Shown here: piece by piece, positions 8,811 through 18,959 of the stretch
Layout of the letters: the number at the start of each line of letters is the position of its first letter
Numbering within the stretch: position 1 is the stretch's first letter
Source: Clostridiales bacterium UBA1742
GTDB lineage: Bacteria; Bacillota; Clostridia; TANB77; CAG-508
Length of the DNA: 64,000 nucleotides
NCBI GenBank assembly: GCA_002314935.1
Contig: DCHW01000013.1
Location: 1-64,000, forward strand
Direction of reading: 5' to 3'
Position numbers and translations under genes: made by a program
Notes under the pieces: model-generated
Told to the model about the DNA's origin: nothing
The model's database searches: none
The model's input: only the letters and a program-made list of their open reading frames with translations

Positions 8811-9195
8811 TTAAAATACATTTTTTAAATTAAATTTTTCCTTTTCTGATATATGATTTATTAAAAATATAGATTTTTCAATTTCAACTTTTCCGTTCTT
8901 TTAAATCTTCTTCTTGTATATGTCCTTTAGTTTCTATTAAAGATTGCTCTATTAAATCAAGCTCTTCATGTAATACTATTATTGACCATACTTTTTCCGT
9001 ATCTTTCCATTCATTATATAACAAATTACACTTTTCTTTTATTTCTCCCATCTTATTCTCATATTGAGATAATTCCTTTATTTCCTCTAATTTATTAATT
9101 AAATTTTCACTTGATTTATTTAAATAACATTGAACGCCTATACCTCCTGCTATTATAATTATTAATACTAAACAAATTATTATAAATTCTCTCAT
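8811..9195 (-). CDS. DUF4363 membrane protein, read through one CGGA +1 site
   Basis: The unshifted frame stops three codons after an in-frame CGG (8895-8893), giving 103 aa. Reading CGGA as one glycine continues for 26 residues to TAA at 8813-8811, just before the shared terminator, and yields 127 aa ending in ISEKEKFNLKNVF. That ending is typical of the DUF4363 family as I know it. The protein has an N-terminal membrane anchor (residues 4-22) and a helical extracellular region. It starts 1 base after the recoded stop of the DUF421 gene, its usual partner in spore formers. The function is unknown. Confidence 0.8.
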
Positions 9196-9196
9196 C

Positions 9197-9870
9197 TTAC
9201 CTTTCCTTTGCTTGACAAAAAATTTTTCCTTCTCCGATCATACGTTACAATTAATGCATCTGCTGGTTTAATATTAAATTTATCTAGTTGTTGAATTAAC
9301 CATTTATAATCTTTTCCAATCTTTTTTAAATTATCATTCATAATTTTTCCGATCAATTACTAAATCGTACGGTATTCCCTCGTATTTTGGTACAATATTA
9401 AAATCTTCTGGAATAGTATTTCTTTTTTCAGGTTTTTGAATTACTGTTATTTGTCCACTTGTTTCTAAAATTGCATATTCAACATCTGAAATATTAAAAA
9501 CATTGTTTTGTCTTAAACGTTCTTGTAATTCATTAATTGTAAATTTTTCTTTTTTTAAAACTTTTTCATCAATTTTTCCTCTATATATTAAAATTGCTGG
9601 TACACCACAAACTAAACTTCTAAACCAAATACTTTTTATATTTAAAATAGAAATTATAAATTGTAACAATAATAATGCCAAAATTGGTATTATTCCATTT
9701 GATAATGGAATTCCAACATCACTCATTGGTATTGATGCTAAATCAGCAATCATTATAGCAACAACTAATTCAAATGGTTGCATTTGGCCTATCTCTCTTT
9801 TTCCCATTAGTCTCATTATAGTTAAAACTAATATATACAATATTATAACTCTTATAAATGTATTAATCAT
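9197..9870 (-). CDS. DUF421 (YetF-like) membrane protein, two CGGA +1 sites
   Basis: The unshifted frame gives 178 aa and stops right after IDRKNYE. Reading CGGA at 9351-9348 as glycine gives IDGKIMNDNLKK and continues. A second CGGA at 9236-9233, in frame only after the first shift, gives YDGEGKIF. The product is then 223 aa and ends at TAA 9199-9197. The restored part is the second half of the DUF421 C-terminal domain, with its NLKKIGKDYKWL and ADALIVTYDG elements. Three membrane helices fill the N-terminal third, with MGKREIGQM between helices 1 and 2. The 1-base gap to DUF4363 supports this stop. Confidence 0.85.
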
Positions 9871-10041
9871 TTTATAACCTCATTTATATTCTTATATAGT
9901 CAATTAAAAATATTCTTACTTTAAACTGTAATTTTTATTCTGTATTTAATATTTGTATTTTTTAAAATTTAATACATTTTTTGTATATATTTAATTTTAA
10001 TGTAAATAATATTTTTAAAATATATTTAGGAGGATCGTTTT

Positions 10042-10413
10042 ATGTCTAATAATATTCAAGAAAATTCACCATCATATACTGGTACAAGTACTATATGGCA
10101 AATCATTGGTAGGCTTATAGTTGCTGTTATTGTTCTTGGAATAACTGCTTTTTTTACTCCAGGATTTCAAATTAGTAACTTTGGAACCCTAGTATTAGCT
10201 GCTGTAGTTTTAACTGTTTTAGATTATTTGATAGCAAAAATTACAGGTTTACAAGCTACTCCTTTTGGAAAAGGTTTAACTGGTTTTATTTTATCTGTAA
10301 TAGTTTTATACGTTACACAATATTTTGTTATAGGATATTCTATTTCATGGCTTTCTGCTATAATTGGAGCATTAATATATGGAATTGTAGATTATATAAT
10401 TCCAGGAGAATAA
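10042..10413 (+). CDS. four-helix phage holin superfamily IV membrane protein
   Basis: This 123-aa protein has four predicted membrane helices and the signature of the mycobacterial-type 4-TMS holin family (Phage_holin_4_2), which is widespread on chromosomes outside prophages. An AGGAGG site precedes the ATG. It stands alone, divergent from the DUF421 operon, with a terminator straight after it. No lysin or phage gene is nearby, so a lysis role is doubtful. Confidence 0.7.
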   Translation: MSNNIQENSPSYTGTSTIWQIIGRLIVAVIVLGITAFFTPGFQISNFGTLVLAAVVLTVLDYLIAKITGLQATPFGKGLTGFILSVIVLYVTQYFVIGYSISWLSAIIGALIYGIVDYIIPGE

Positions 10414-10415
10414 AG

Positions 10416-10446
10416 AAAAAGTGTGGAATTTTTACCACACTTTTTT
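10416..10446. terminator. bidirectional terminator
   Basis: Stem AAAAAGTGTGG with CCACACTTTTT around an 8-base loop, T-rich on both sides. It separates the holin-like gene from the convergent WG-repeat gene. Confidence 0.85.
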
Positions 10447-10454
10447 GCTTTTTA

Positions 10455-11675
10455 TTATTCCGAAACATTTACTGTTTTTGTATTAACATAATCAAGATAT
10501 GTATCTAATGTATATTCTTTTTCATTATATACTACATAATAACCTATTTCATCATTTTCTGTATCTTTTCCATAAATTGCATCTAATAAACATTCAAATA
10601 TAATTTCACCATTTGATATATTTATTAGCCCATATTTTCCACTTTTATTAACTACAATTCCATTTTTGTTATTTTTTAAATTTTTTATTACAATTGTAGC
10701 ATTAGCATTATTTTTTGTACTTCCTGCATAACCAATTTTATCATATTCAATTGGTACTACTTCATTTCCATCTTTGTCTATAACTCCATATTTATTATTA
10801 TTTTTAATTTTATATAAAACTGGATTGTAATTAATAATGCTAATTTCATCATATTTTATATCGATAACTTTACTACCATTTTTGCTTATTATTCCATATT
10901 TATTATTGTTTGAAGCTATAAAGTTTCCGGTATACTCGTCAAAACTTAATGAAGTATATTTATTACCAATAATAGTTTCATTTTTATCTGAATAGTTTAA
11001 TACTCCCCATTTACCATTTTCAGATATAACTAACAAATTATATACAATAGCATTTTCATTATTAATATTTGTATCAATAGTTTTGGTATCCTTATTGTCT
11101 GTATATTCTTTTTGTAGTTTTTCTACAATATACGCTGGTGTCTCAATAACAGTTTGATTTTTTTCTGTATTATATGCAGCTATAATATTCAAGGCAAAAT
11201 TTATATCTTTTATATTTATATATAAAGAATTATTATATGTTTCAATTTTGTTATCTAATTTAAAATATTGATAATCTGTAATCGAATCAACCGTTGTTTT
11301 ATATATTTCATTGCTATCTGCCTTAAATCCTACAATATAATCAGAATTATTTACATAGCATTTTTCTTTATCTTCTGTTGTTTTTCCATATTCACCATTA
11401 AAATATTGATATCCAATATCTGAAGTTAATTCCTTTATTGAAATATATTTATTTCCAGCATCATCGCTTAATATCATATTCTGTGATATTTCTACTGCTA
11501 CTCCATTAACTATTAAAGTTTCTTTTTTAGGTGAAGTATTTTTAGGCAAAAGATAAAGTGCTGTTATTGCAATTATTAGTAGAAATATTGATATCATCAA
11601 TGCTGTTAATACCGATTTCTTTTTTGATGATTTATTACTATTATTATTCCCATATTCTTGTTCTAATAAATCCAT
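10455..11675 (-). CDS. membrane-anchored WG-repeat protein
   Basis: This 406-aa protein has a short polar cytoplasmic start, a membrane helix (about residues 22-44) and an extracellular part. The first extracellular domain (about 52-185) resembles the copper amine oxidase N-terminal-like stalk found in Clostridia surface proteins (VNGVAVEISQNM, YISIKEL). The second half carries WG-type repeats (ENGKWGVLN, NNNKYGIIS, NNNKYGVIDKDGNEVVP, KSGKYGLIN). WG repeats form beta structures of unknown binding role. It follows tgt by 9 bases and may share its transcript. Confidence 0.75.
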   Translation of the reverse strand: MDLLEQEYGNNNSNKSSKKKSVLTALMISIFLLIIAITALYLLPKNTSPKKETLIVNGVAVEISQNMILSDDAGNKYISIKELTSDIGYQYFNGEYGKTTEDKEKCYVNNSDYIVGFKADSNEIYKTTVDSITDYQYFKLDNKIETYNNSLYINIKDINFALNIIAAYNTEKNQTVIETPAYIVEKLQKEYTDNKDTKTIDTNINNENAIVYNLLVISENGKWGVLNYSDKNETIIGNKYTSLSFDEYTGNFIASNNNKYGIISKNGSKVIDIKYDEISIINYNPVLYKIKNNNKYGVIDKDGNEVVPIEYDKIGYAGSTKNNANATIVIKNLKNNKNGIVVNKSGKYGLINISNGEIIFECLLDAIYGKDTENDEIGYYVVYNEKEYTLDTYLDYVNTKTVNVSE

Positions 11676-11684
11676 AAAATCCTC

Positions 11685-12834
<1,150 letters not shown>

Positions 12835-13857
12835 TTAAATTATAAGCATTGCATCTCCAAAACTAAAAAATCTATATTTTTCTTCTACTGCTTCATTATA
12901 TGCTTTCATTACATTTTCTCGTCCAGCCAAAGCTGAAACAAGCATTAATAATGTAGATTCTGGCAAATGAAAATTTGTTATTAATGAATCTATACATTTA
13001 AATTTGTAACCCGGATAAATATATATACCAGTATCACCTTCACATTCTTTTACAAATCCATCTTCATTTGCAATTGTTTCTAGTGTTCTGCAAGATGTTG
13101 TTCCAACAGAAATTACTCTTTTCCCATTTTTCTTTGCATTATTTATTTTTTCAACATCTTCAGCCTTTATATAATAATGTTCTGTGTGCATATGATGATC
13201 TTCAATGTTTTCTTCTTTAACAGGTCTAAAAGTTCCTATCCCAACATGCAATGTAACATTTGCAATAGAAATACCCTTATCTTCAATTTGTTTTAATAAT
13301 TCATCTGTAAAATGTAATCCTGCAGTTGGCGCAGCAGCTGATCCATTATACTTGGCATATACAGTCTGATATCTATCTTTATCTTTTAAAGACTCATGTA
13401 TGTATGGTGGTAATGGCATTAGTCCTATTTTATCTAATATCTCATTAAAAATTCCATCATATTTAAATTCAACCTTTCTTGTTCCATCAGGTAATGTTTC
13501 TAAAATTTCTGCTTCTAATAATCCATCTCCAAAAAACACCTTTGCCCCCACATGTAATTTGTTTCCTGGTCTTACCATTGCTTCCCAAATATTTTCTTTA
13601 ATATTTTTTAATAATACAAATTCAACATTTGCTCCCGTTGATTTTTTTCCATATAATCTAGCAGGAATTACTTTTGTATTATTTCTAACCAAACAGTCTC
13701 CTGGTTCTAAATAATTTATTATGTCTTTAAAATTTGTATGTTTTATCTCTCCAGTTTCTTTATTTAAAATTAATAACCTTGATTCATCCCTTTTAGTTAA
13801 AGGTATTTGTGCTATTAGCTCTTCTGGTAATTTATAATTAAAATCTGATAACTTCAT
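12835..13857 (-). CDS. queA: S-adenosylmethionine:tRNA ribosyltransferase-isomerase
   Basis: QueA adds the epoxycyclopentane precursor from SAM to preQ1 in tRNA. The 340-aa protein has the full-length family pattern, with the start [30 protein letters not shown] near residue 170 and [11 protein letters not shown] near 290. It is cytoplasmic. It stands 18 bases upstream of tgt, as in most queuosine operons. Confidence 0.97.
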   Translation of the reverse strand: MKLSDFNYKLPEELIAQIPLTKRDESRLLILNKETGEIKHTNFKDIINYLEPGDCLVRNNTKVIPARLYGKKSTGANVEFVLLKNIKENIWEAMVRPGNKLHVGAKVFFGDGLLEAEILETLPDGTRKVEFKYDGIFNEILDKIGLMPLPPYIHESLKDKDRYQTVYAKYNGSAAAPTAGLHFTDELLKQIEDKGISIANVTLHVGIGTFRPVKEENIEDHHMHTEHYYIKAEDVEKINNAKKNGKRVISVGTTSCRTLETIANEDGFVKECEGDTGIYIYPGYKFKCIDSLITNFHLPESTLLMLVSALAGRENVMKAYNEAVEEKYRFFSFGDAMLII

Positions 13858-13890
13858 TTTTACTTCCTTTTTTGTTTAATGCTATATATT

Positions 13891-15214
13891 TCATTTTTTT
13901 AAAATTGTTTTAATTTTCTCAATTATATTACTTGATTCATTCATAAAATCAACATCTATTGTATACTTAAAATCACTCTCATGAGTTGGTTTTAAAGAAT
14001 AAACTATACTATTTAAGCCAGTCTTATTTCCTGTAGAATCTTTTATAGTACATTTCATGTAGGCCTCATACCAATCCTTTAATCCAAATAATTTTTGCTC
14101 AGAATATCCATATTGTTCATAATCATGTAATGCTGGTATATCATATTCATATTCTATTAAAGTTCTTTCTAATGAATGCAGAAATTCATGAATAAACACT
14201 TCTTCTGGAAATTTATTAACTTGTGAATCATATGTATATATATAACTTGAAGTATTATTTGGTAATCTAATATTTGAATATCCTATTCCTTGATATTCCA
14301 TACTTCCGAAGTCCTATCCAATCATTTACTGGTATTTCTATGTTTTTATCATCATTTCCTAGTCTAACAGCTACAAAAACATGATCATATTCTTCTGATT
14401 TTATATATTGATTTAAAATGTCTTTTACATCCACTGGATCAACGTAGTACTGAAACTGTTCTGAATACGAAACACTTGTTAAAGGATCATCAATTTCAAA
14501 AACATCATATGTTACTGTCATTCTATTTCCAGAAAGTTCTTTACATGCATCTTTATACCTAACTAAATCAGCTTTTAATGTATTAATATCTTCACTACTC
14601 ATATTTAATTTTATTTTTTGATTATTAAGTGTAATATCTACATTTTTTAATATAAAACACGCAACATTCCAATTTGTATCTGTCGAAGCAGTTCCTTCTT
14701 CTAATTTAAAATCTGAAAACCATGCAGTACCTTTTACATCTTCTTTATTTCCACCTAGTCTAAAACCAATTTTTACAGTTTCTCTATTTTTCGAGTTAAA
14801 TAAAAACTCTAATTGTTGCCATTCATTAGTTCCTGTAATACTTTGTGAACACTCCGTTGTATCAATAATACAAATTTGTGCACCACTTAAAGAAATTTCT
14901 TGTTCTGCCTCAACATTTTCTGTTTTAACCATGCAAGTTAACTTATATGGCGTATTTGGTTTTACTTCTATTTCTTTATAAAATATTGCATCATTATATG
15001 TATTAGATTCAATTTTATAGCTATTTTCTGTTGAATATTTAACAACAGTATCTCTGGTGAATTTTGTTATATTAGGTGTAGTAACTACTTTTGCACAGCC
15101 ATTAAAATAATTTTCTTGATAAAAGTTATATAATCCAACTAAAGTTACAATTACAATTATAAAAAATATAAATGAACCTATTTTTGATAAAATACTTCTT
15201 TTTTCTTTATACAT
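13891..15214 (-). CDS. secreted/anchored HExxH metallopeptidase-like protein, one CGGA +1 site
   Basis: The N-terminal frame (315 aa) has a membrane anchor (about residues 12-31), a carbohydrate-binding-module-like beta domain (about 75-180) and a linker domain, but stops shortly after CGG at 14308-14306. Reading CGGA as glycine (residue 303) gives WIGLGSMEYQGIGYSN and continues to 440 aa. The added part contains HEFLH (about 342-346), a zincin-type HExxH motif. The anchor and the catalytic motif are therefore joined only if the shift happens. It overlaps the upstream DUF951 gene by 8 bases. The substrate is unknown; extracellular proteolysis is inferred. Confidence 0.75.
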
Positions 15215-15407
15215 TTTTTTCTCCTTTGTTTTCAGATACTATTTTCTTTATCATTTTAATAGCTTTCTGTCTTTCAACCATAACAATATGTTCACACCCA
15301 CAACATTTAAATTTAAAATCTACTCCAACTCTTATAATTGTCCATATTTTACTACCACATGGGTGTTGTTTTTTTAATTCTACAACATCTCCAATTTTAT
15401 ACTCCAT
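15207..15407 (-). CDS. DUF951 family protein
   Basis: This 66-aa protein matches the DUF951 family (YyzM-like): VELKKQHPCGSKIW, a beta barrel-like core and a CCGCEH zinc-ribbon-like segment with VMVERQKAIK. Members are found next to ribosome and tRNA genes, but the role is unknown. An AGGAG site precedes the ATG. It lies 11 bases after gltX and overlaps the next gene, so it is part of a gltX operon. Confidence 0.85.
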   Translation of the reverse strand: MEYKIGDVVELKKQHPCGSKIWTIIRVGVDFKFKCCGCEHIVMVERQKAIKMIKKIVSENKGEKNV

Positions 15408-15418
15408 TTTGGACTCCT

Positions 15419-17071
15419 CTATTTATTAATAAATGTATTTAATCTGGTTTTTACTTCTTCATCACCTAATACTTGCATTATTTCATATAAATCTGGCGTA
15501 TTATGTTTTGTTGTTAATACTACCCTAATTACTGTACTTATATCACCAACATGTCCTTTATATAATTCTGGATTTGTTTTAAAAGCTTTTACTTCTCTTG
15601 CATATCCAAATTTTTCTGATAAATTCTTAATTTTTTCAAACCATGCTTCTTTATCATCTTTTATATCGTAATAGTTTGATAAATATTCTTTAATTATTCC
15701 TTTAATTTCATCTTCATTATTTATTTTTTGAAATTCAAATTCAGTCATTTTATTATATCTATCTGCGTACATATATTCAATTATGCTTTCAACATCTGAC
15801 CATTTAGCTATATCTTTTCTCGGCTTTGCTTTTCCTCTTTCTATATTTAATACTTTTAAAGCATAATCTTCATTATTAGATAATAAATCTGCCAAATTTT
15901 TATTATATCTATTTGCCCATTCTAAAGTTTTTTCATAAATAGTTTTTGCATCATATTTTGATATAACTGTTTTTGATACATCAAGTAGTTTTATCATATC
16001 AAATACAGCTCCACTAACACTCATTTTATTTATTTGTAATTCAAATTCATCTATACTTTTATCAGGATTTGCTCTTCTCCATGGTTCAAAAGTTGAATTT
16101 GCAATATTTAACAAATATTCAACTACAGATTGAGCAGGAATACCTTGTTCATGATAATAACTAACAGCTGCTTCTGGGTCTTTTCTTTTACTTATTTTTC
16201 TTTTACTTCCATTATCATCTTTCATTATTGTTGCTGTATGTGCATATTTAGGAGGCACTAATTCAAGTGCTCTAAACAATTCTAAATGTAAAGGTATAGA
16301 AGATACCCATTCATCTCCTCTTATTACACATGTAGTTCCCATTAAATGATCATCTACAACATGAGCAAAATGATATGTTGGAAGTCCGTCTGCCTTTATT
16401 ATAACTATATCTTGATCGTTTTCTGGAAATTCTATATTTCCTTTAATTAAATCTTTATGTTTTATTTTTCTATCTTCTCTACCCATAGATTTAAATCTTA
16501 TTATATATGGAACTCCATTTTTTATTTTTTCAGCTGCATCATTTGTTGGTAAATTTCTGTATTTTGCCCAAACGCCATAATATCCTGGTCTAATTTTTGC
16601 AGCTTCTTGTTTTGCTCTTATTTCTTCTAATTCTTCAGGTGTGCAAAAACATGGATATGCTTTTCCTTGTACAATTAAATGTTTTGCATATGCCTGATAT
16701 ATTTCTTTTCTAGCACTTTGTTTATATGGTCCATAAATACCTTTTTCTTCTGTTTCTGAAATCATTCCTTCATCTGGTATAATATCAAAATCTTTTAGGC
16801 TATCAACTATTTGTGATATACCATTTTCTATTTCTCTTTTTTGATCAGTATCTTCTATTCTAAGCATGAAAACTCCACCTGTTTGCTTTGCAAGTTTTCT
16901 ATCTATAACACTACCAAAAAGTCCTCCTATATGTATAAATCCTGTTGGACTTGGAGCAAATCTAGTTACATATGCCCCTTCTGGTAAATTTCTTTTTGGA
17001 TATTTTTCTTCATAATAAGATATTTCTTTTACATCTGGAAATATTAAATCTGCTAACTCCTTAAAATCCAT
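15419..17071 (-). CDS. gltX: glutamyl-tRNA synthetase
   Basis: This 550-aa class I synthetase charges tRNA-Glu. The HIGH-type motif is FIHIGG (near residue 47) within RFAPSPTGF, and the KMSKS-type motif is KRKISKR (near 265). The length fits the longer clostridial GltX form. It overlaps the upstream kinase gene by 11 bases. It could charge tRNA-Gln as well if a GatCAB pathway is used, which the window does not show. Confidence 0.93.
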   Translation of the reverse strand: MDFKELADLIFPDVKEISYYEEKYPKRNLPEGAYVTRFAPSPTGFIHIGGLFGSVIDRKLAKQTGGVFMLRIEDTDQKREIENGISQIVDSLKDFDIIPDEGMISETEEKGIYGPYKQSARKEIYQAYAKHLIVQGKAYPCFCTPEELEEIRAKQEAAKIRPGYYGVWAKYRNLPTNDAAEKIKNGVPYIIRFKSMGREDRKIKHKDLIKGNIEFPENDQDIVIIKADGLPTYHFAHVVDDHLMGTTCVIRGDEWVSSIPLHLELFRALELVPPKYAHTATIMKDDNGSKRKISKRKDPEAAVSYYHEQGIPAQSVVEYLLNIANSTFEPWRRANPDKSIDEFELQINKMSVSGAVFDMIKLLDVSKTVISKYDAKTIYEKTLEWANRYNKNLADLLSNNEDYALKVLNIERGKAKPRKDIAKWSDVESIIEYMYADRYNKMTEFEFQKINNEDEIKGIIKEYLSNYYDIKDDKEAWFEKIKNLSEKFGYAREVKAFKTNPELYKGHVGDISTVIRVVLTTKHNTPDLYEIMQVLGDEEVKTRLNTFINK

Positions 17072-18188
17072 ATTTTTTTATAACTCCCTTCATTTCATTT
17101 TCTTGTTCTTCTAATTGTTTTAATATTTTTAATTGTACTTTTGCTCTTACTAAATTATGATTTTCTATATTTTCATCAGTAGCAAAATATATATCACCAT
17201 TTAAATAATCTGCTAAAAATCGTATTGCATTTTCGTATGTCATCATCCAAACACCTAATGGTAATAATTCTAATTCTTCTTCTGTTATTATATCTTTTAC
17301 TTCACTTAAAAATCCTTTTGTATAAGCTTCAAATCTTGTTATATCAGCAGATACTATTGATAAATCCTGTGAATCTTCTGGTGCTGTTGTTATACCTGTT
17401 CTTAGTCCCTCTCCAAAATCATATACAATAGATCCTGGCATAACTGTGTCCAAATCAATTAAGCAAACGGCTTTTTCTGTATCTTTATCAAACAAAATAT
17501 TGCTTAACTTTGTATCATTATGAGTAACTCTAAGTGGAATTTTTTTAGTTTCCAAACTATTGGTAATTATATTTGTTTTATCTAATCTTTTTTTATCTGT
17601 AACAAATTCTATAACATCTTTTGCAAGTTCAAATCTTTCACTTCTAATATCTTTATTTTCTTTATTCTCCATTGCCTCTTCTAACTGTTTTACCCTATTA
17701 GGAGTATAATGAAACTTTGGTATTATTTCATATAAATTTTCTGCAGGAAATCCATTTAAATGTTTTTGAAATTTTCCAGCAGCTTTTCCTGCTTCATATA
17801 GTATATCTAAATTTTCGGTTGTTAGATATGTTTTTGTATTATCTATAAATTCTTCCATTCTCCAATTTTTATTATATAAAGAATTTGGATTATTATCTAA
17901 TGTATCAATCATTGTAATTGTAAGTCTATCCGTACTTTCTCCATTTTCTACTGCTTTTTTATTCATATATGTTGTAATATTTCTTATATTAGTCATTAAT
18001 TCTGGTAAATTTGGAAATACATTTGTATTTACATATTGTAAAATGTATTTTTTTTCTTCATTTTCTTGTGTTTTATATGTTAATGCATATGTTCTATTAA
18101 TATGTCCACTTTCACATTGAGTAATTTTTATTGGTTCTCCATCAATTTTAAAATTTTTTGCTATGTTTATTAATTTTTCTTTATTCAT
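17061..18188 (-). CDS. APH-family kinase, N-acetylhexosamine 1-kinase-like
   Basis: This 375-aa protein has the aminoglycoside phosphotransferase fold: an N-lobe with YILQYVN, the catalytic loop HNDTKLSNILFD (near residue 215) and the metal site LIDLDTVMPG (near 240). The motif YDFGEGLRTG is shared with NahK and related sugar kinases that make hexosamine 1-phosphates in mucin-sugar use. The sugar is inferred from resemblance only. It overlaps gltX. Confidence 0.75.
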   Translation of the reverse strand: MNKEKLINIAKNFKIDGEPIKITQCESGHINRTYALTYKTQENEEKKYILQYVNTNVFPNLPELMTNIRNITTYMNKKAVENGESTDRLTITMIDTLDNNPNSLYNKNWRMEEFIDNTKTYLTTENLDILYEAGKAAGKFQKHLNGFPAENLYEIIPKFHYTPNRVKQLEEAMENKENKDIRSERFELAKDVIEFVTDKKRLDKTNIITNSLETKKIPLRVTHNDTKLSNILFDKDTEKAVCLIDLDTVMPGSIVYDFGEGLRTGITTAPEDSQDLSIVSADITRFEAYTKGFLSEVKDIITEEELELLPLGVWMMTYENAIRFLADYLNGDIYFATDENIENHNLVRAKVQLKILKQLEEQENEMKGVIKKYGF

Positions 18189-18254
18189 GGCTATCTCCTA
18201 TTATATAAATAATTACGTATGTATTATACTATTTAAAATACTAAAAGTAAAGAA

Positions 18255-18305
18255 GAACAGCGCAAAAAAGGTCTCAATTTACATGATACTTTTTTCACGC
18301 TGTTC
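18255..18305 (-). terminator. long hairpin after the 72-aa orphan gene
   Basis: Arms GAACAGCG/CGCTGTTC with an extended A/T pairing inside, followed on the minus strand by a pyrimidine-rich tract. Confidence 0.6.
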
Positions 18306-18313
18306 AATGGGGG

Positions 18314-18532
18314 TTAGTCTGCCATTACCAACTTAATGTCTCTTACAAGACCTGAGCTGGTAAACTCAACTTCCACAGGTTTTCCAACCATGGAGTCAAG
18401 TTTTTTACTACTTACTCCAATAAATGGATCTTTCGTAAATTCGACTTTTCGAGTTTTATTATTTGCCCAAAAAGTCACCGTGTCCCTCGCAACTGCCGCA
18501 AGGCATTCACGAGATTTTAAATGGCCCGGCAT
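18314..18532 (-). CDS. orphan small protein with GC-richer codon use
   Basis: This 72-aa soluble protein is not recognised. It starts MPGHLKSRECLAAVARD and has a strong AGGAGGTG site. Its codons (GCG, ACG, GTG, AGG, CTT) are clearly less AT-biased than those of the neighbours, and it has its own terminator. Similar compositional outliers occur at 25093 and 54046. It contains no in-frame CGG. It may be horizontally acquired or highly expressed. Confidence 0.6.
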   Translation of the reverse strand: MPGHLKSRECLAAVARDTVTFWANNKTRKVEFTKDPFIGVSSKKLDSMVGKPVEVEFTSSGLVRDIKLVMAD

Positions 18533-18636
18533 TCTAACACCTCCTTTCTATTTTTTGTATCTTCTTTCGAAGACTACATTTTAATTTTACCACTTTTTTA
18601 CATTTTTTTCAAGTGTATTTGTTTAAATGAAGGTAC

Positions 18637-18948
18637 TTACACAGTTTTGCTTACTGTTAATTTTATAATTAAATCCATATTATCATCCTTAGCAGCTTTA
18701 TTTTTTCTAATTCGCCCACATTTTTTACATTTGTATACTATAACATACCCTTTTTTATTACTTAGCTCTACACTAATTGGTTCTAAATCTCCGTGACATT
18801 CTTCTGCTCTATCTCCAGGATTTATATCCACATGTTTAGAATGTAAACAATAATTACAATGATCTCTGCAGGTATATCCTAGCTTTTCTATTTTCTTACC
18901 ACAGTTTTCGCATATAAATTCTTCATCTATTTCTACAAACTTACGCAT
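18637..18948 (-). CDS. RNHCP domain zinc-ribbon protein
   Basis: This 103-aa protein carries an RNHCP domain: two CxxC pairs (CENC near residue 14, CKKC near 74) and the central CRDHCNYCLHSKHVDxxPGDR signature, ending with KNKAAKDDN. The family is thought to bind metal; its role is unknown. The start has an AGGAG site. It lies 11 bases past the nucleoside kinase gene, so it is probably co-transcribed. Confidence 0.85.
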   Translation of the reverse strand: MRKFVEIDEEFICENCGKKIEKLGYTCRDHCNYCLHSKHVDINPGDRAEECHGDLEPISVELSNKKGYVIVYKCKKCGRIRKNKAAKDDNMDLIIKLTVSKTV

Positions 18949-18959
18949 ATAAACTCCTT

